The notes below the pieces were generated by a model. The model did no database searches. It saw nothing but the letters and a program-made list of their open reading frames with translations, and was not told the DNA's origin. From Arthrobacter_B citreus (GTDB lineage: Bacteria > Actinomycetota > Actinomycetes > Actinomycetales > Micrococcaceae), in assembly GCF_042429235.1 (NCBI RefSeq), contig NZ_JBHMBA010000002.1: 64,000 bases of DNA. One strand, written 5' to 3'. The translations under genes were made by a program, and so were the position numbers. How positions within the stretch are numbered: position 1 is the first letter of the stretch; the number at the start of each line of letters is the position of its first letter. Below, piece after piece: positions 46,706-55,763 of the stretch.

Positions 46706-47680
46706 TCACCGTGTCACCGGCGCGGTCGGGGTGCTGACGTCAAACACCTTCACCGGCGGATCCTTGGGCGGCATCTGCAGCAGCGCCTCCAGTGCGCGCG
46801 CCTTGGCCACGCTGGATTCGGCGCTCCCCCAGAATACCTGCTGCCCGTTGAGCAGCTGCAGCTGAACCGAATCCACCGACGATGCCGAGGCATGGTCCAA
46901 CTGCGTCAGCACGCCCTCCGGCAAAACCGACAGGACGGATGTGACCGTGCTGAAGACAGCGCTGTTCACGGCTTCCGTGCCGCCGTCGATGAGCGGCAGG
47001 CGGGCGTCGGCGCGGTTGGCGGCGGTTCCGATCTCCCGGCCCTCATCGTCAATCAGGAGGAATGCGTCGCCGCTCTGCAGGACGGCCACCGGAACCCGCT
47101 CGTCGATGGTCACCACGATTTCCGACGGCGGCTGGGCCACGACGTCCACGCCGGCCACCTCGGGCCTGTCCGCCAGCAGAGCCGCGACGTCGTCATCGGA
47201 GATCGTGGTCAGCGGCTTTCCCAGCAGCGGCTGCAGCGACCGGTGGACCTCCTCGGTGGTCAGCAGGGAATTGCCCTGCACCGTTACCGTCTTCAGGGCC
47301 AGGGCCGGTGAGAAAAACAGGAACGCGAAAAACGCGCCGAGCACCACCACTGCGGTGACAACGGAGGTCAGCACCCATCGCCGGCGCCGGCGGACGGGCG
47401 GCTCGGGAAAGGCCAGCACCGTGGCCGTGACCGCGTCGCTTCCCCCGTCCATTCCGCCGCCGCCATCGGTCCGGCTGCCGGCGCCGGGGCGCGGCCCCGC
47501 ACCGGAGGAGCCGCGGACAGAGGCCCAGTCCGGACCGCGGTGCGGTCCCCCGTTGCGGCGAACGGAATCGCTGCCGTGTCCGCCGGGGCGGCGGACATTG
47601 TCAGCACTGCGGGCGGACGGTCCGGTTCGTCCCGGATCAACCGCCGGCCGGCGGGGTTTCCTGCTACCCACGGGAATCAT
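46706..47680 (-). CDS. ftsQ: Cell division protein FtsQ (DivIB)
   Basis: FtsQ (324 aa), a bitopic divisome protein that links early ring proteins to septal wall synthesis. A long Arg/Gly/Pro-rich cytoplasmic N-terminus (1-97) ends in basic residues (VRRRRRW) before one membrane helix (about 100-124). The POTRA domain follows (LKTVTVQGNSLLTTEEVHRSL) and then the beta domain (PSEIVVTIDERVPVAVLQSGD, LLIDDEGREIG). The start overlaps the end of murC by 17 bp. The ending KVFDVSTPTAPV fits the family. Confidence 0.93.
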   Translation of the reverse strand: MIPVGSRKPRRPAVDPGRTGPSARSADNVRRPGGHGSDSVRRNGGPHRGPDWASVRGSSGAGPRPGAGSRTDGGGGMDGGSDAVTATVLAFPEPPVRRRRRWVLTSVVTAVVVLGAFFAFLFFSPALALKTVTVQGNSLLTTEEVHRSLQPLLGKPLTTISDDDVAALLADRPEVAGVDVVAQPPSEIVVTIDERVPVAVLQSGDAFLLIDDEGREIGTAANRADARLPLIDGGTEAVNSAVFSTVTSVLSVLPEGVLTQLDHASASSVDSVQLQLLNGQQVFWGSAESSVAKARALEALLQMPPKDPPVKVFDVSTPTAPVTR

Positions 47681-49115
47681 TCCGGGCCGCCGCCGGAGCT
47701 GCGGCGGCGGCCTCGCCGTCGTCTTCCCCGGTTCGGGCCAGTTCCTGCACCAGGGCCGCGCCGTACTGGGTCACGTCGCCGGCGCCCACGGTCAGGATGA
47801 TGTCTCCGGCTGCTGCACGGCGGCAGATATCGCGCACCGCCGAGGAGGCATCGGGTGCGTACCCGCCCGGCCGGTTGACCCGGGAGGTAATCAGCTCACT
47901 GGTCACTCCCGGCACGGGGTCCTCGCGCGCCGCGTAGATGTCCAGCACCGTGGCGCTGTCTGCCAGTTCCAGGGCCGCGGCAAATTCCTCAGCAAAGGCC
48001 ACGGTGCGGCTGAACAGATGGGGCTGGAACAGGACGTGCACCCGGTGCTGCCCGGCAACAGTGCGGGCTGCGTGGAGCGCGGCCTGGAGTTCGGTGGGGT
48101 GATGGGCGTAGTCGTCAAACACCCGGACGCCGCGCACGGAACCCTTGGCCTCGAACCGGCGGGCCGCACCGGAAAACACCGACAGCCCTGCGGCGGCCTG
48201 GGCCGGGTCCACGCCCAGGCCAAGCCCCACGGCAAACGCGGCGGCGGCATTGCGGATGTTATGTGCGCCCGGCACCATGAGCCGCAGCTCCTGCTCGCAT
48301 TCCAGGCCGTCAAGGCTGAAGCGCAACAGGGAGACGGACCCACTGGCCACCGGCCGGGTATCCGTGATGCGGATGTCGGCGTCCCCGCTGTACCCGTAGG
48401 TGCGGACGCGCGCCGCGCCGGAGCGGCGGACGACGTCGGCGGCACCGGGGTCATCGGCGCAGGCCACCAGCAGTCCGTCCGCGGGCAGCAGCCGGACAAA
48501 GCTGTCGAAGGAGGCGAACACCGCTTCCTCGGTTCCGTAATGGTCCAGGTGGTCCGCCTCGACGTTGGTGATGACCGTGATCCGGGGCGAATAGTTCAGG
48601 AAAGACCCGTCGGATTCATCAGCTTCGGCAACAAACACGTTGCCGCTGCCGTGGGCCGCGTTGACGCCCAGTGCCGCGACATCGCCGCCGATGGCGAAGG
48701 ATGGATCCAGCCCGGCCTCGCGCAGCAGGACGGTGACCATGGCCGTGGTGGTGGTTTTGCCGTGTGTTCCGGCCACCGCCACGACGTCCTGCGTCCCCAT
48801 GGCCGCAGCCAGTGCAACCGAACGGTGGATAACCCGCAGGCCCAGGGACCGCGCCGCGGCGAGCTCCGGGTTCTGCGGTCGGATGGCCGTGGAAATCACC
48901 ACGGTGTCGGCGTCCCGCACATTGGCCGCGTCCTGGCCCACGTACACGGTGGCCCCAAGCGCTTCCAGGGCACGCAGGCCGGCGGAGTCGCGGGCGTCGG
49001 AACCGGAGACGCTGACGCCCTGCCCCATCATCACGCGGGCGACGGCGGACATGCCCGCTCCCCCGAGTCCGATGAAGTGCACGCGTCCGAGGTCGGGCAG
49101 TTTCGGGGTGCTCAT
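47664..49115 (-). CDS. murC: UDP-N-acetylmuramate-L-alanine ligase
   Basis: MurC (483 aa) adds L-alanine to UDP-MurNAc, the first peptide step of peptidoglycan synthesis. The N-terminal domain has FIGLGGAGMSAVARVM (14-29), typical of MurC. The central ATP-binding loop is AGTHGKTTTTAM (115-126), followed by EADESDGSFLNYSPRITVIT and NVEADHLDHYG. The C-terminal ligase domain includes DDYAHHPTEL. It overlaps murG by 4 bp and ftsQ by 17 bp. The chromosomal order murG-murC-ftsQ-ftsZ is standard for Gram-positive actinobacteria. Confidence 0.97.
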   Translation of the reverse strand: MSTPKLPDLGRVHFIGLGGAGMSAVARVMMGQGVSVSGSDARDSAGLRALEALGATVYVGQDAANVRDADTVVISTAIRPQNPELAAARSLGLRVIHRSVALAAAMGTQDVVAVAGTHGKTTTTAMVTVLLREAGLDPSFAIGGDVAALGVNAAHGSGNVFVAEADESDGSFLNYSPRITVITNVEADHLDHYGTEEAVFASFDSFVRLLPADGLLVACADDPGAADVVRRSGAARVRTYGYSGDADIRITDTRPVASGSVSLLRFSLDGLECEQELRLMVPGAHNIRNAAAAFAVGLGLGVDPAQAAAGLSVFSGAARRFEAKGSVRGVRVFDDYAHHPTELQAALHAARTVAGQHRVHVLFQPHLFSRTVAFAEEFAAALELADSATVLDIYAAREDPVPGVTSELITSRVNRPGGYAPDASSAVRDICRRAAAGDIILTVGAGDVTQYGAALVQELARTGEDDGEAAAAAPAAARNDSRG

Positions 49116-50221
49116 GCGCGTGACCGTCCGTTCGCGTCGAGAATGAATTCGGCCATTTGCCGGTCCGCGTCCCGGATGCCCCGGGCTGCGGATGCCGCCG
49201 ACATTGCCTCAAGCGCCGCCGGATCGGCCAGCAAAGGTATCAGCTTGTCCGAAATCCACTGCGCTGTGAAGAGTGAGTCCGAAACCAGGAGCGCTCCGCC
49301 CGCCGCCGCGAGGCCGGCGCCGTTCAGTGCCTGCTCCCCGTTGCCGTGCGGCAGCGGTACCAGTACCGCGGGAAGGCCGACGGCGCTGATCTCGCACACC
49401 GTCCCGGCCCCGGAGCGGGCCAGCAGCAGGTCTGCGGCGGCATAAGCCTGTTCCATGCCGTCCACGTATTCGACCTGGTGGTAGCGCGGAGCAGTGAGCA
49501 GCGCACCGTCTCCGGTGTGCAGCTGCTTGCCGCGGCCGGTGATGTGCAGGGTCTGGATCCCGGCAGCCGCAAGTGCCGGCAGTGCCTCTTCCACGGCCCG
49601 GTTGATGGAGGCGGCACCCGAGGATCCGCCCGTCACCACCAGGGTGGGCAGGTCCGGGTCCAGCCCCAGTGCGGCACGCGCGCCGGGCCGCGCTTCGTGC
49701 CGGTTGAGTCCCGAGATTTCCCGGCGCATGGGCATGCCCACCTGCCGGGCCCCCGGCAGGTTCGTCTCAGCGAACGCGGTGGCAACGACGTCGGCAAAGC
49801 GCGCCCCTACCCGGTTGGCCAGCCCGGGTCGGGCGTTGGCCTCGTGCACGATGATCGGCAGCTTCCTCCGCCGCGCAGCCAAGTAGACCGGAGTGGAAAC
49901 GTAACCGCCCACGCCCACGACGACGTCGGCCGCCGCCTCGTCGAGAATGTCCCCGGCCTGGGCCACGGCACGCTTGAGGCGGCCGGGCAGCCGGAACAGA
50001 TCCGGCCCCGGCTTGCGGGGCATGGGCACACGGTCAATGACTGCCAGCTCAAACCCCGCGGCGGGAACAAGCCGCGTTTCCATGCCTGCGGCGGTGCCCA
50101 CAACCTTGATGCGGGACTCGGGCGCGGACTCCCGGACGGCGCCGGCCACCGCAAGGAGCGGACTGATGTGCCCGGCGGTGCCGCCTCCGGCGAGGACGAG
50201 GGACAGGGGACGTTGCGTCAT
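49112..50221 (-). CDS. murG: UDP-N-acetylglucosamine transferase MurG
   Basis: MurG (369 aa) transfers GlcNAc to lipid I to make lipid II on the inner face of the membrane. The two Rossmann-like halves are visible: LVLAGGGTAGHISPLLAVA at the N-terminus, DVVVGVGGYVSTPVYLAA with the membrane-contact region, and IVHEANARPGLANR. In the C-terminal half, LVVTGGSSGAASINRAV and the nucleotide-sugar motif LLLARSGAGTVCEISAVGLP. Length normal; coupled by a 4-bp overlap to murC. Confidence 0.97.
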   Translation of the reverse strand: MTQRPLSLVLAGGGTAGHISPLLAVAGAVRESAPESRIKVVGTAAGMETRLVPAAGFELAVIDRVPMPRKPGPDLFRLPGRLKRAVAQAGDILDEAAADVVVGVGGYVSTPVYLAARRRKLPIIVHEANARPGLANRVGARFADVVATAFAETNLPGARQVGMPMRREISGLNRHEARPGARAALGLDPDLPTLVVTGGSSGAASINRAVEEALPALAAAGIQTLHITGRGKQLHTGDGALLTAPRYHQVEYVDGMEQAYAAADLLLARSGAGTVCEISAVGLPAVLVPLPHGNGEQALNGAGLAAAGGALLVSDSLFTAQWISDKLIPLLADPAALEAMSAASAARGIRDADRQMAEFILDANGRSRA

Positions 50222-50242
50222 GGAGCTGATGGTTCACTTTCG

Positions 50243-51589
50243 TCAAAGATTGTGTTCGGGGACTTTGCGGGCAAAGGAAAGCAGGACGCCGATGGCCATC
50301 AGTGTGAAGGTCAGCGACGATCCGCCATAGGAGATGAAGGGCAGCGGCACGCCGATCACGGGAAGCAGGCCGGTCACCATGGCAATGTTCACGAACGCCT
50401 GTCCGATGATCCAGACGAGGATGGAACCGCACACGATCCGGATAAAGGGGTCCGTGTGCCGCATGGTCATCCGGATGGTGGCCACCGCCAGGACACCGAA
50501 GAGCAGCACGATCAGCAGTGTGCCCAGCAGGCCGAATTCCTCACCGATGATGGCAAAGATGAAGTCATTGTGGGCTTCGGGAATCCAGCTCCACTTCTGC
50601 CGGCTCTGCCCGATCCCCACACCGAACCAGCCGCCGGACGCCAGCGCGTACAGGCCGGCGTTGGCCTGGTCGCACAGCCCGGCGCCGCAGTCCTGGCCCA
50701 GCCAGGCACTGATGCGGCTGGTGCGGTTTCCGCTGATCATGGACATCAGGGCAGCCCCGGCGGCGCCCGCCGCCACCATCGCCGCGATAAAGCGCAGCGG
50801 TGCACCGGCAAAGAACAGCGAGGCGATCATGATCATTCCCATGATGATCACCGTGCCGAGGTCCTTGCCGATCAGGACGAGCCCAATCAGGACGGCTCCA
50901 CCCGGAAAGACCACCGGCACCAGCGCATGCTTCCACGAGGTGAGGAGTTTCTGCTTCGTGGCCAGCACGGAGGCAAACCACACGGCCATGGCCAGCTTCG
51001 CCGCTTCCGACGGCTGGCCCGAGATGGGACCAATCTCGATCCAGTTCCTGTTGCCGCCCACCTCTTTGCCGACCCCGGGGATAAAGACCAGGATCAGCAG
51101 GAAGAACGCCCCAATCAGGGCCAGCCAGGCCAGTTTCCGGTATGTCTGGGGGCCAAGACGGGACAGCCCCAGCATGGCGGCGACGCCCAGGGCCGCAAAC
51201 AGGGCCTGCTTCATGAAGAAGCTGAAGGTGCTGCCCACGGACTCCCCCGCCGAGGCCGCAATGGATTCCACCGAGGATGCCGAGAGCACCATCATCAGGC
51301 CGATGGCCGTCAGCGCCAGCGAGGCGCCCAGGATGGTGTAGTACGCGGAACCGGTCGCTTTTCGCCGGCTGCCCTCGATAAGGACAATGCCGCGCTCGAA
51401 CAGTGAGGGCTTCTTGTCCGGCTCCGCGGGTTTGCGCGGCGTGCGCTTGGAACCCGCAGAACCGGCTGATTCCGCGGCCGGAGCGGCGGCCCGGCCCGGT
51501 GCAGAGGAACCGGTTCCGGTGGACGGCGCGGCCGCACGGGTGGAGCGAAGGACAGGCTTGCGGGGTTTCCCTGAGGAGGTAGTGACCAT
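50243..51589 (-). CDS. ftsW: Lipid II polymerase FtsW (SEDS family)
   Basis: FtsW (448 aa), the SEDS-family glycosyltransferase that polymerises lipid II at the septum together with the transpeptidase FtsI. A basic, Ala/Pro-rich cytoplasmic N-terminus (about 1-75) is followed by about 10 membrane helices. Family marks: GGNRNWIEIGPISGQPSEAAKLAM, LIGKDLGTVIIM, AHNDFIFAIIGEEFG and LPFISYGGSSLTF near the C-terminus, with the conserved acidic residue in the large loop (SGQPSE). It lies 1 bp before murD and 21 bp after murG within the operon. Confidence 0.96.
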   Translation of the reverse strand: MVTTSSGKPRKPVLRSTRAAAPSTGTGSSAPGRAAAPAAESAGSAGSKRTPRKPAEPDKKPSLFERGIVLIEGSRRKATGSAYYTILGASLALTAIGLMMVLSASSVESIAASAGESVGSTFSFFMKQALFAALGVAAMLGLSRLGPQTYRKLAWLALIGAFFLLILVFIPGVGKEVGGNRNWIEIGPISGQPSEAAKLAMAVWFASVLATKQKLLTSWKHALVPVVFPGGAVLIGLVLIGKDLGTVIIMGMIMIASLFFAGAPLRFIAAMVAAGAAGAALMSMISGNRTSRISAWLGQDCGAGLCDQANAGLYALASGGWFGVGIGQSRQKWSWIPEAHNDFIFAIIGEEFGLLGTLLIVLLFGVLAVATIRMTMRHTDPFIRIVCGSILVWIIGQAFVNIAMVTGLLPVIGVPLPFISYGGSSLTFTLMAIGVLLSFARKVPEHNL

Positions 51590-53134
51590 CTAGGGCTCCT
51601 TAGAAGTCTGCGCCTGTCCTTCCACGTACCCGCGGACGGCCTCGATGAAAGCGTCTCCGCGGTGCGCGTAGGACGCGAACTGGTCCATGGACGCCGCTGC
51701 CGGCGCCATGAGGACAGTGTCTCCGGGCCGGGCCTGAGCGGCGGCTGCTGCGACGGCCAGTGCCATCACTTCCTCACCGCTTACGGTCGGCCTGGAGGCG
51801 TGCCTTCCACCAGTGTGGGGCGGGACAGCCTCAATCACCGGCACCTGCGGCGCGTGTCGCGCCAGGGCCTCGCGGAGAGCTGAGGAATCCGCGCCGATGA
51901 GGATGACGGAACGCAGCCGTGCGGCGTGGGCCTGGACGAGGTCGTCGTATTCGACCCCCTTGGGCAGTCCCCCGGCAATCCACACCACGGGATTGAACGC
52001 CGACAGTGAGGCGGAAGCGGCATGCGGGTTAGTGGCCTTGGAATCGTTGATCCACAGGATGTCGTTCAGCCGGGCCACCGGCTGGATCCGGTGTTCCCCG
52101 GGATCGTAGGCGCGCAGGCCGTCCCGCACTGCAACGGGTTCGACGCCGTAGGCACGCACCAGGGCAGCGGCTGCCAGCGCATTGGCAACCAAATGCCGCG
52201 GGGCGTGTTCGCCGACATCGGCCAGCGAGGCGAGCTCCGCGGCGGAGTCCTTGCGCTGTTCAATGAAGGCGCGGTCCACCAAGAGGTTTTCCACCATGCC
52301 CACCATGGAAATGGCAGGCATCCCGGTGGTGAAGCCAACGGCCCGGCAGCCCTCGATGACGTCCGCTTCTTCGACCATGTGTTCGGTCTCGGACTGCTCG
52401 GCGTTGTAGATGCAGGCAACGCGCGTGTTTTCGTAGATCTTCGCCTTGTCGGCCAGGTACGCGTCGTAGGACCCGTGCCAGTCCACATGGTCCTCGGCCA
52501 CATTCAGGCATACGCTCGCCAGGGGCGACAGCGAGGAGGACCAGTGCAGCTGGAAGCTGGACAGCTCAACGGCAATGACGTCATAGCCCTGCGGGTCGCG
52601 GATGGCGTCAAGAATGGGCGTGCCCACGTTCCCGGCCGCGATCGCTCGCAGACCGGCTGCCAGAAGCATGCTCTCGGTCATCGACACGGTGGTGGTCTTG
52701 CCGTTGGTGCCGGTGATGGTCAGCCACTCGGCGGTCTTGCGTCCTTCGCGGGTGCGGACCCGCCACGCCAGTTCGACGTCGCCCCAGACCGGGATTCCCG
52801 CGTCGGCCGCTGAAACCATCAATGGATGGAAAGGGCTGAAGCCGGGAGAAGTAACCACCAGCTCCGCGGGTTCCCCCTCGACCAGCGGCAGCGCTTCCGC
52901 GTGGGCGGCGCCCAGCAGGACGTCGGCGGCACCAACGATGCGCAGGGTATCGGCCTTGGCCCGGTTCTCTTCACTGTCCTTGGCATCCACAACCACCACG
53001 CGGGCGCCAAGTTCAATCAGGGTGTCGGCAGCGGAGAAACCGGACAGGCCGATTCCGGTGACAACCACGCGCAGCCCGCGCCACGGCGCATCCCAAGTGG
53101 TCAGTTCGTCCAGCCGGGCATTAGTGCTGCTCAA
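51590..53134 (-). CDS. murD: UDP-N-acetylmuramoylalanine-D-glutamate ligase
   Basis: MurD (514 aa) adds D-glutamate to UDP-MurNAc-L-Ala. The N-terminal domain has LRVVVTGIGLSGFSAADTLIELG. The ATP loop is LTITGTNGKTTTVSM, followed by NVAEDHVDWHGSYDAY and NDSKATNPHAASASLSAF. The C-terminal ligase domain (LPKGVEYDDLVQAHAARL) is complete. I chose the TTG at 53134, whose TTGA overlaps the mraY stop, because the first recognised residues follow it. An ATG at 53149 would add five residues. It is about 50 residues longer than E. coli MurD through surface loops. Confidence 0.95.
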   Translation of the reverse strand: MSSTNARLDELTTWDAPWRGLRVVVTGIGLSGFSAADTLIELGARVVVVDAKDSEENRAKADTLRIVGAADVLLGAAHAEALPLVEGEPAELVVTSPGFSPFHPLMVSAADAGIPVWGDVELAWRVRTREGRKTAEWLTITGTNGKTTTVSMTESMLLAAGLRAIAAGNVGTPILDAIRDPQGYDVIAVELSSFQLHWSSSLSPLASVCLNVAEDHVDWHGSYDAYLADKAKIYENTRVACIYNAEQSETEHMVEEADVIEGCRAVGFTTGMPAISMVGMVENLLVDRAFIEQRKDSAAELASLADVGEHAPRHLVANALAAAALVRAYGVEPVAVRDGLRAYDPGEHRIQPVARLNDILWINDSKATNPHAASASLSAFNPVVWIAGGLPKGVEYDDLVQAHAARLRSVILIGADSSALREALARHAPQVPVIEAVPPHTGGRHASRPTVSGEEVMALAVAAAAAQARPGDTVLMAPAAASMDQFASYAHRGDAFIEAVRGYVEGQAQTSKEP

Positions 53135-54234
53135 TTTCCCACAACCCATTCCGCATAGAAGAGGCCAAGGGCCACGGCCACGCAGAGTCCGGCCACGATC
53201 CAGAACCGGACCACCACCGTGACTTCAGCCCAGCCCTTGAGCTCGAAGTGATGCTGCAGCGGGGCCATCTTGAAGACGCGTTTGCCGCCGCTGAGCTTGA
53301 AGTAACCCACCTGGATGATCACGGAGAGCGTGATGATGACAAAGAGCCCCGCAAGGATGACCAGCAGCAGCTCGGTGCGGGACAGGATGGCGAACGCGGC
53401 GATGGCGCCGCCGATGGCCAGGGATCCGGTGTCGCCCATGAAGATCTTCGCCGGCGAGGTGTTCCACCAGAGGAAGCCCACCAGCGCACCCGCCATTGCC
53501 CCGGCCAGCAGGGCCAGGTCCATGGGGTCGCGGACTTCGTAGCAGACGCTTCCGGAGCCCGGCGCGCCGCAGCTCTGGTTGGACTGCCAGATGCCAATCA
53601 GGAAGTAGGCCCCGAAAACAAGGATGGAGGCACCCGCGGCAAGGCCGTCCAGGCCGTCCGCCAGGTTCACGCCGTTCGTCGTTCCGGTGATGATCAGGTT
53701 GGCCCACAGGATGAAAAGGATGGCGCCGATCAGGGTGCCGGCGAAGGCCAGGTCGAGGCCGGTGTCCCGGATGAAGGAGATTTCCGTGGACGCCGGCGTG
53801 CGGCCCTGCCCGTTCGGGAAGTTCAGGGCCAGGATGGCAAACGTGACGCCAACAAGCGTCTGCAGGATGATCTTGGCTTTGGCGTTCAGCCCAAGGCTGC
53901 GCTGCCGCGAAATCTTGGTGTAGTCGTCAATGAAACCCACCATGCCCATGCCCACCATCAGGAACAGGACCAGCAGGCCGGACGCTGATGGACCGAAGCT
54001 GCCGGGGTTGATGGCAAAACTGATCAGGTGGGTAAGGAAGTAGGACGCCACCACGGATGCCACAATGACGGCGCCGCCCATGGTGGGCGTGCCGCGCTTG
54101 GTGTGGTGCGACGTCGGGCCGTCGTCGCGGACAAACTGCCCGTAGCTCTTCCGGACGAGGAAGCGGATGAACAGCGGCGTGCCGATAAAGGCGAAGACCA
54201 GGGCCAGGGACGAGCCGATAAGCAGGGAAACCAC
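53131..54234 (-). CDS. mraY: Phospho-MurNAc-pentapeptide transferase
   Basis: MraY (367 aa), the membrane enzyme that transfers phospho-MurNAc-pentapeptide to undecaprenyl phosphate to form lipid I. Ten membrane helices carry the catalytic aspartates in VGFIDDYTKISRQ and NLADGLDGLAAG. The nearby GDTGSLAIGGAIAA and KMAPLQHHFELKGWAE motifs with the histidine pair are typical. It starts with GTG, with its first base shared with the murF stop (TAGTG). Confidence 0.97.
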   Translation of the reverse strand: MVSLLIGSSLALVFAFIGTPLFIRFLVRKSYGQFVRDDGPTSHHTKRGTPTMGGAVIVASVVASYFLTHLISFAINPGSFGPSASGLLVLFLMVGMGMVGFIDDYTKISRQRSLGLNAKAKIILQTLVGVTFAILALNFPNGQGRTPASTEISFIRDTGLDLAFAGTLIGAILFILWANLIITGTTNGVNLADGLDGLAAGASILVFGAYFLIGIWQSNQSCGAPGSGSVCYEVRDPMDLALLAGAMAGALVGFLWWNTSPAKIFMGDTGSLAIGGAIAAFAILSRTELLLVILAGLFVIITLSVIIQVGYFKLSGGKRVFKMAPLQHHFELKGWAEVTVVVRFWIVAGLCVAVALGLFYAEWVVGN

Positions 54235-55757
54235 TACTGGACGCCTCCGGCTTCCCCGGAGAGATCCGGGCTGGTGTGCTGCGGCCGGGATTCCGGCGGC
54301 AGGGCGGAGGTTGAAGATGGGGCGTTCAAAGCTATCCGATCACCGAGGTAGCGCAGGGCAGCGCCGTTGGAGGATTTAAAGAGAACCAGGTCACCGGGTT
54401 CCAGCGATTCGGTCAGGATGCGTTCGGCGTCCTCGGCCGTTTCCACGAAAACGGACTCGTCTCCCCAGGACCCCTCCATGACGGCGCCGGTGTGCATGGC
54501 GCGGGCACCGGTGCCAACCACGATGAGCTGGGAAATATTGAGCCGGACCACATAACGGCCGATGGCGTCATGCTCGGTGACCGAGGTGTCCCCGAGCTCG
54601 AGCATTTCGCCCAGCACGGCCCAGGTGCGCCGGCCGCGGCCCAGTTCCGCCAGGGTGCGCAGGGCGGCCCGCATGGATTCGGGGTTCGCATTGTAGGCGT
54701 CATTGATGACCGTAACCCCGTCCGCGCGGTCGGTGCGTTCCATGCGCCAGCGGCTGGCGGCCTTTTGGCCGGACAACCCGGCGGCGATCCGCCCGGCCGG
54801 GACACCCGCGGCAAACGCGGCGGACGCTGCGGCCAGGAGATTTGCGGTGTGGTGGGCTCCGATCAGCCCGGATTCCACCGGGTGTTCGCTGCCGTCCGGG
54901 AACCGGAGCGTGAACACGGGGCGGCCAAGGGCATCGGTTCGGGCGTCCAGGGCCCGGAGGGCTGATTTGGCTCCGTGCGCTTCTTCCGGCGATGACGTGA
55001 AGTACAGGATTTCGACGCCGGAACCGGCACGCTGCGCCATGGCCGCCACGCGGATGTCATCCGCGTTCAGGACGGCTGTGCCGCCCGGTGCCAGGGCTTC
55101 AACAAGTTCGCCCTTGGCCTTGGCAATGTTCTCCACTCCGCCGAACTCACCGGCGTGGGCGGAACCGACGCAGAGGACAACGCCGATGTCCGGCTTCACC
55201 ATGGAAGCCAGGTATTCGATGTGGCCCACTCCGGTGGCGCCCATTTCCACAATGAGGTAGCGCGTGCCGAAGTCCGCGCCGAAGATCGTCAGCGGTACTC
55301 CGACTTCTCCGTTGTAGGAACCGACCGGGGCTACGGTTTCGCCCTCGGCGCGCAGGATCCCGGCCAGGAGATCCTTGGTGGTGGTCTTGCCGGCTGAACC
55401 GGTAATGCCGATGACCGTCAGGGGCGCATTGGCCCGCAGCCGCCGGACAATCTCGGCGGCAAGGGCTCCCATGGCCAGGACGGCGTCGGGAACCTGGACT
55501 GCCGGGTACACGGTCCCGGATGCATCCGTCACCGGGCGTTCCACCAGGGCCAGGACGGCTCCGCGGGCGAAGGCCGCTTCAACGAAGAGGTGTCCGTCCG
55601 ATGCTTCGCCGGGCTTTGCTATGAAGAGGGATCCCGGAGAGGATTCCCGGGAGTCGGTTGTGGCCGAGTTCACGATCGTGTCCGGCGCCTCTGCGGCTCC
55701 GCCGATCAGCTCGCCGCCCGTGATACCCGTTATGTCTGCTGCGCTAAGTTCAATCAT
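54234..55757 (-). CDS. murF: UDP-MurNAc-tripeptide-D-Ala-D-Ala ligase
   Basis: MurF (507 aa) adds D-Ala-D-Ala to complete the pentapeptide. N-terminal domain: DSRESSPGSLFIAKPGEASDG. ATP loop: VIGITGSAGKTTTKDLL, then EMGATGVGHIEYLASMVKPD. C-terminal domain: VINDAYNANPESMRAAL, the MurF-specific motif. The last 30 residues are a polar tail. The start is 6 bp before the murE stop. Family length is normal apart from the tail. Confidence 0.96.
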   Translation of the reverse strand: MIELSAADITGITGGELIGGAAEAPDTIVNSATTDSRESSPGSLFIAKPGEASDGHLFVEAAFARGAVLALVERPVTDASGTVYPAVQVPDAVLAMGALAAEIVRRLRANAPLTVIGITGSAGKTTTKDLLAGILRAEGETVAPVGSYNGEVGVPLTIFGADFGTRYLIVEMGATGVGHIEYLASMVKPDIGVVLCVGSAHAGEFGGVENIAKAKGELVEALAPGGTAVLNADDIRVAAMAQRAGSGVEILYFTSSPEEAHGAKSALRALDARTDALGRPVFTLRFPDGSEHPVESGLIGAHHTANLLAAASAAFAAGVPAGRIAAGLSGQKAASRWRMERTDRADGVTVINDAYNANPESMRAALRTLAELGRGRRTWAVLGEMLELGDTSVTEHDAIGRYVVRLNISQLIVVGTGARAMHTGAVMEGSWGDESVFVETAEDAERILTESLEPGDLVLFKSSNGAALRYLGDRIALNAPSSTSALPPESRPQHTSPDLSGEAGGVQ

Positions 55758-55763
55758 GACGAA

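Noticed and set aside
46941..49445. An 834-codon open frame on the plus strand
   Set aside because: It lies antisense to murC, murG and ftsQ, has no recognisable domain, and its composition follows from the GC-rich third positions of the real genes.
49346..51406. A 686-codon open frame on the plus strand
   Set aside because: Antisense to murG and ftsW; low-complexity Arg/Gln/Gly composition typical of shadow frames in high-GC DNA.
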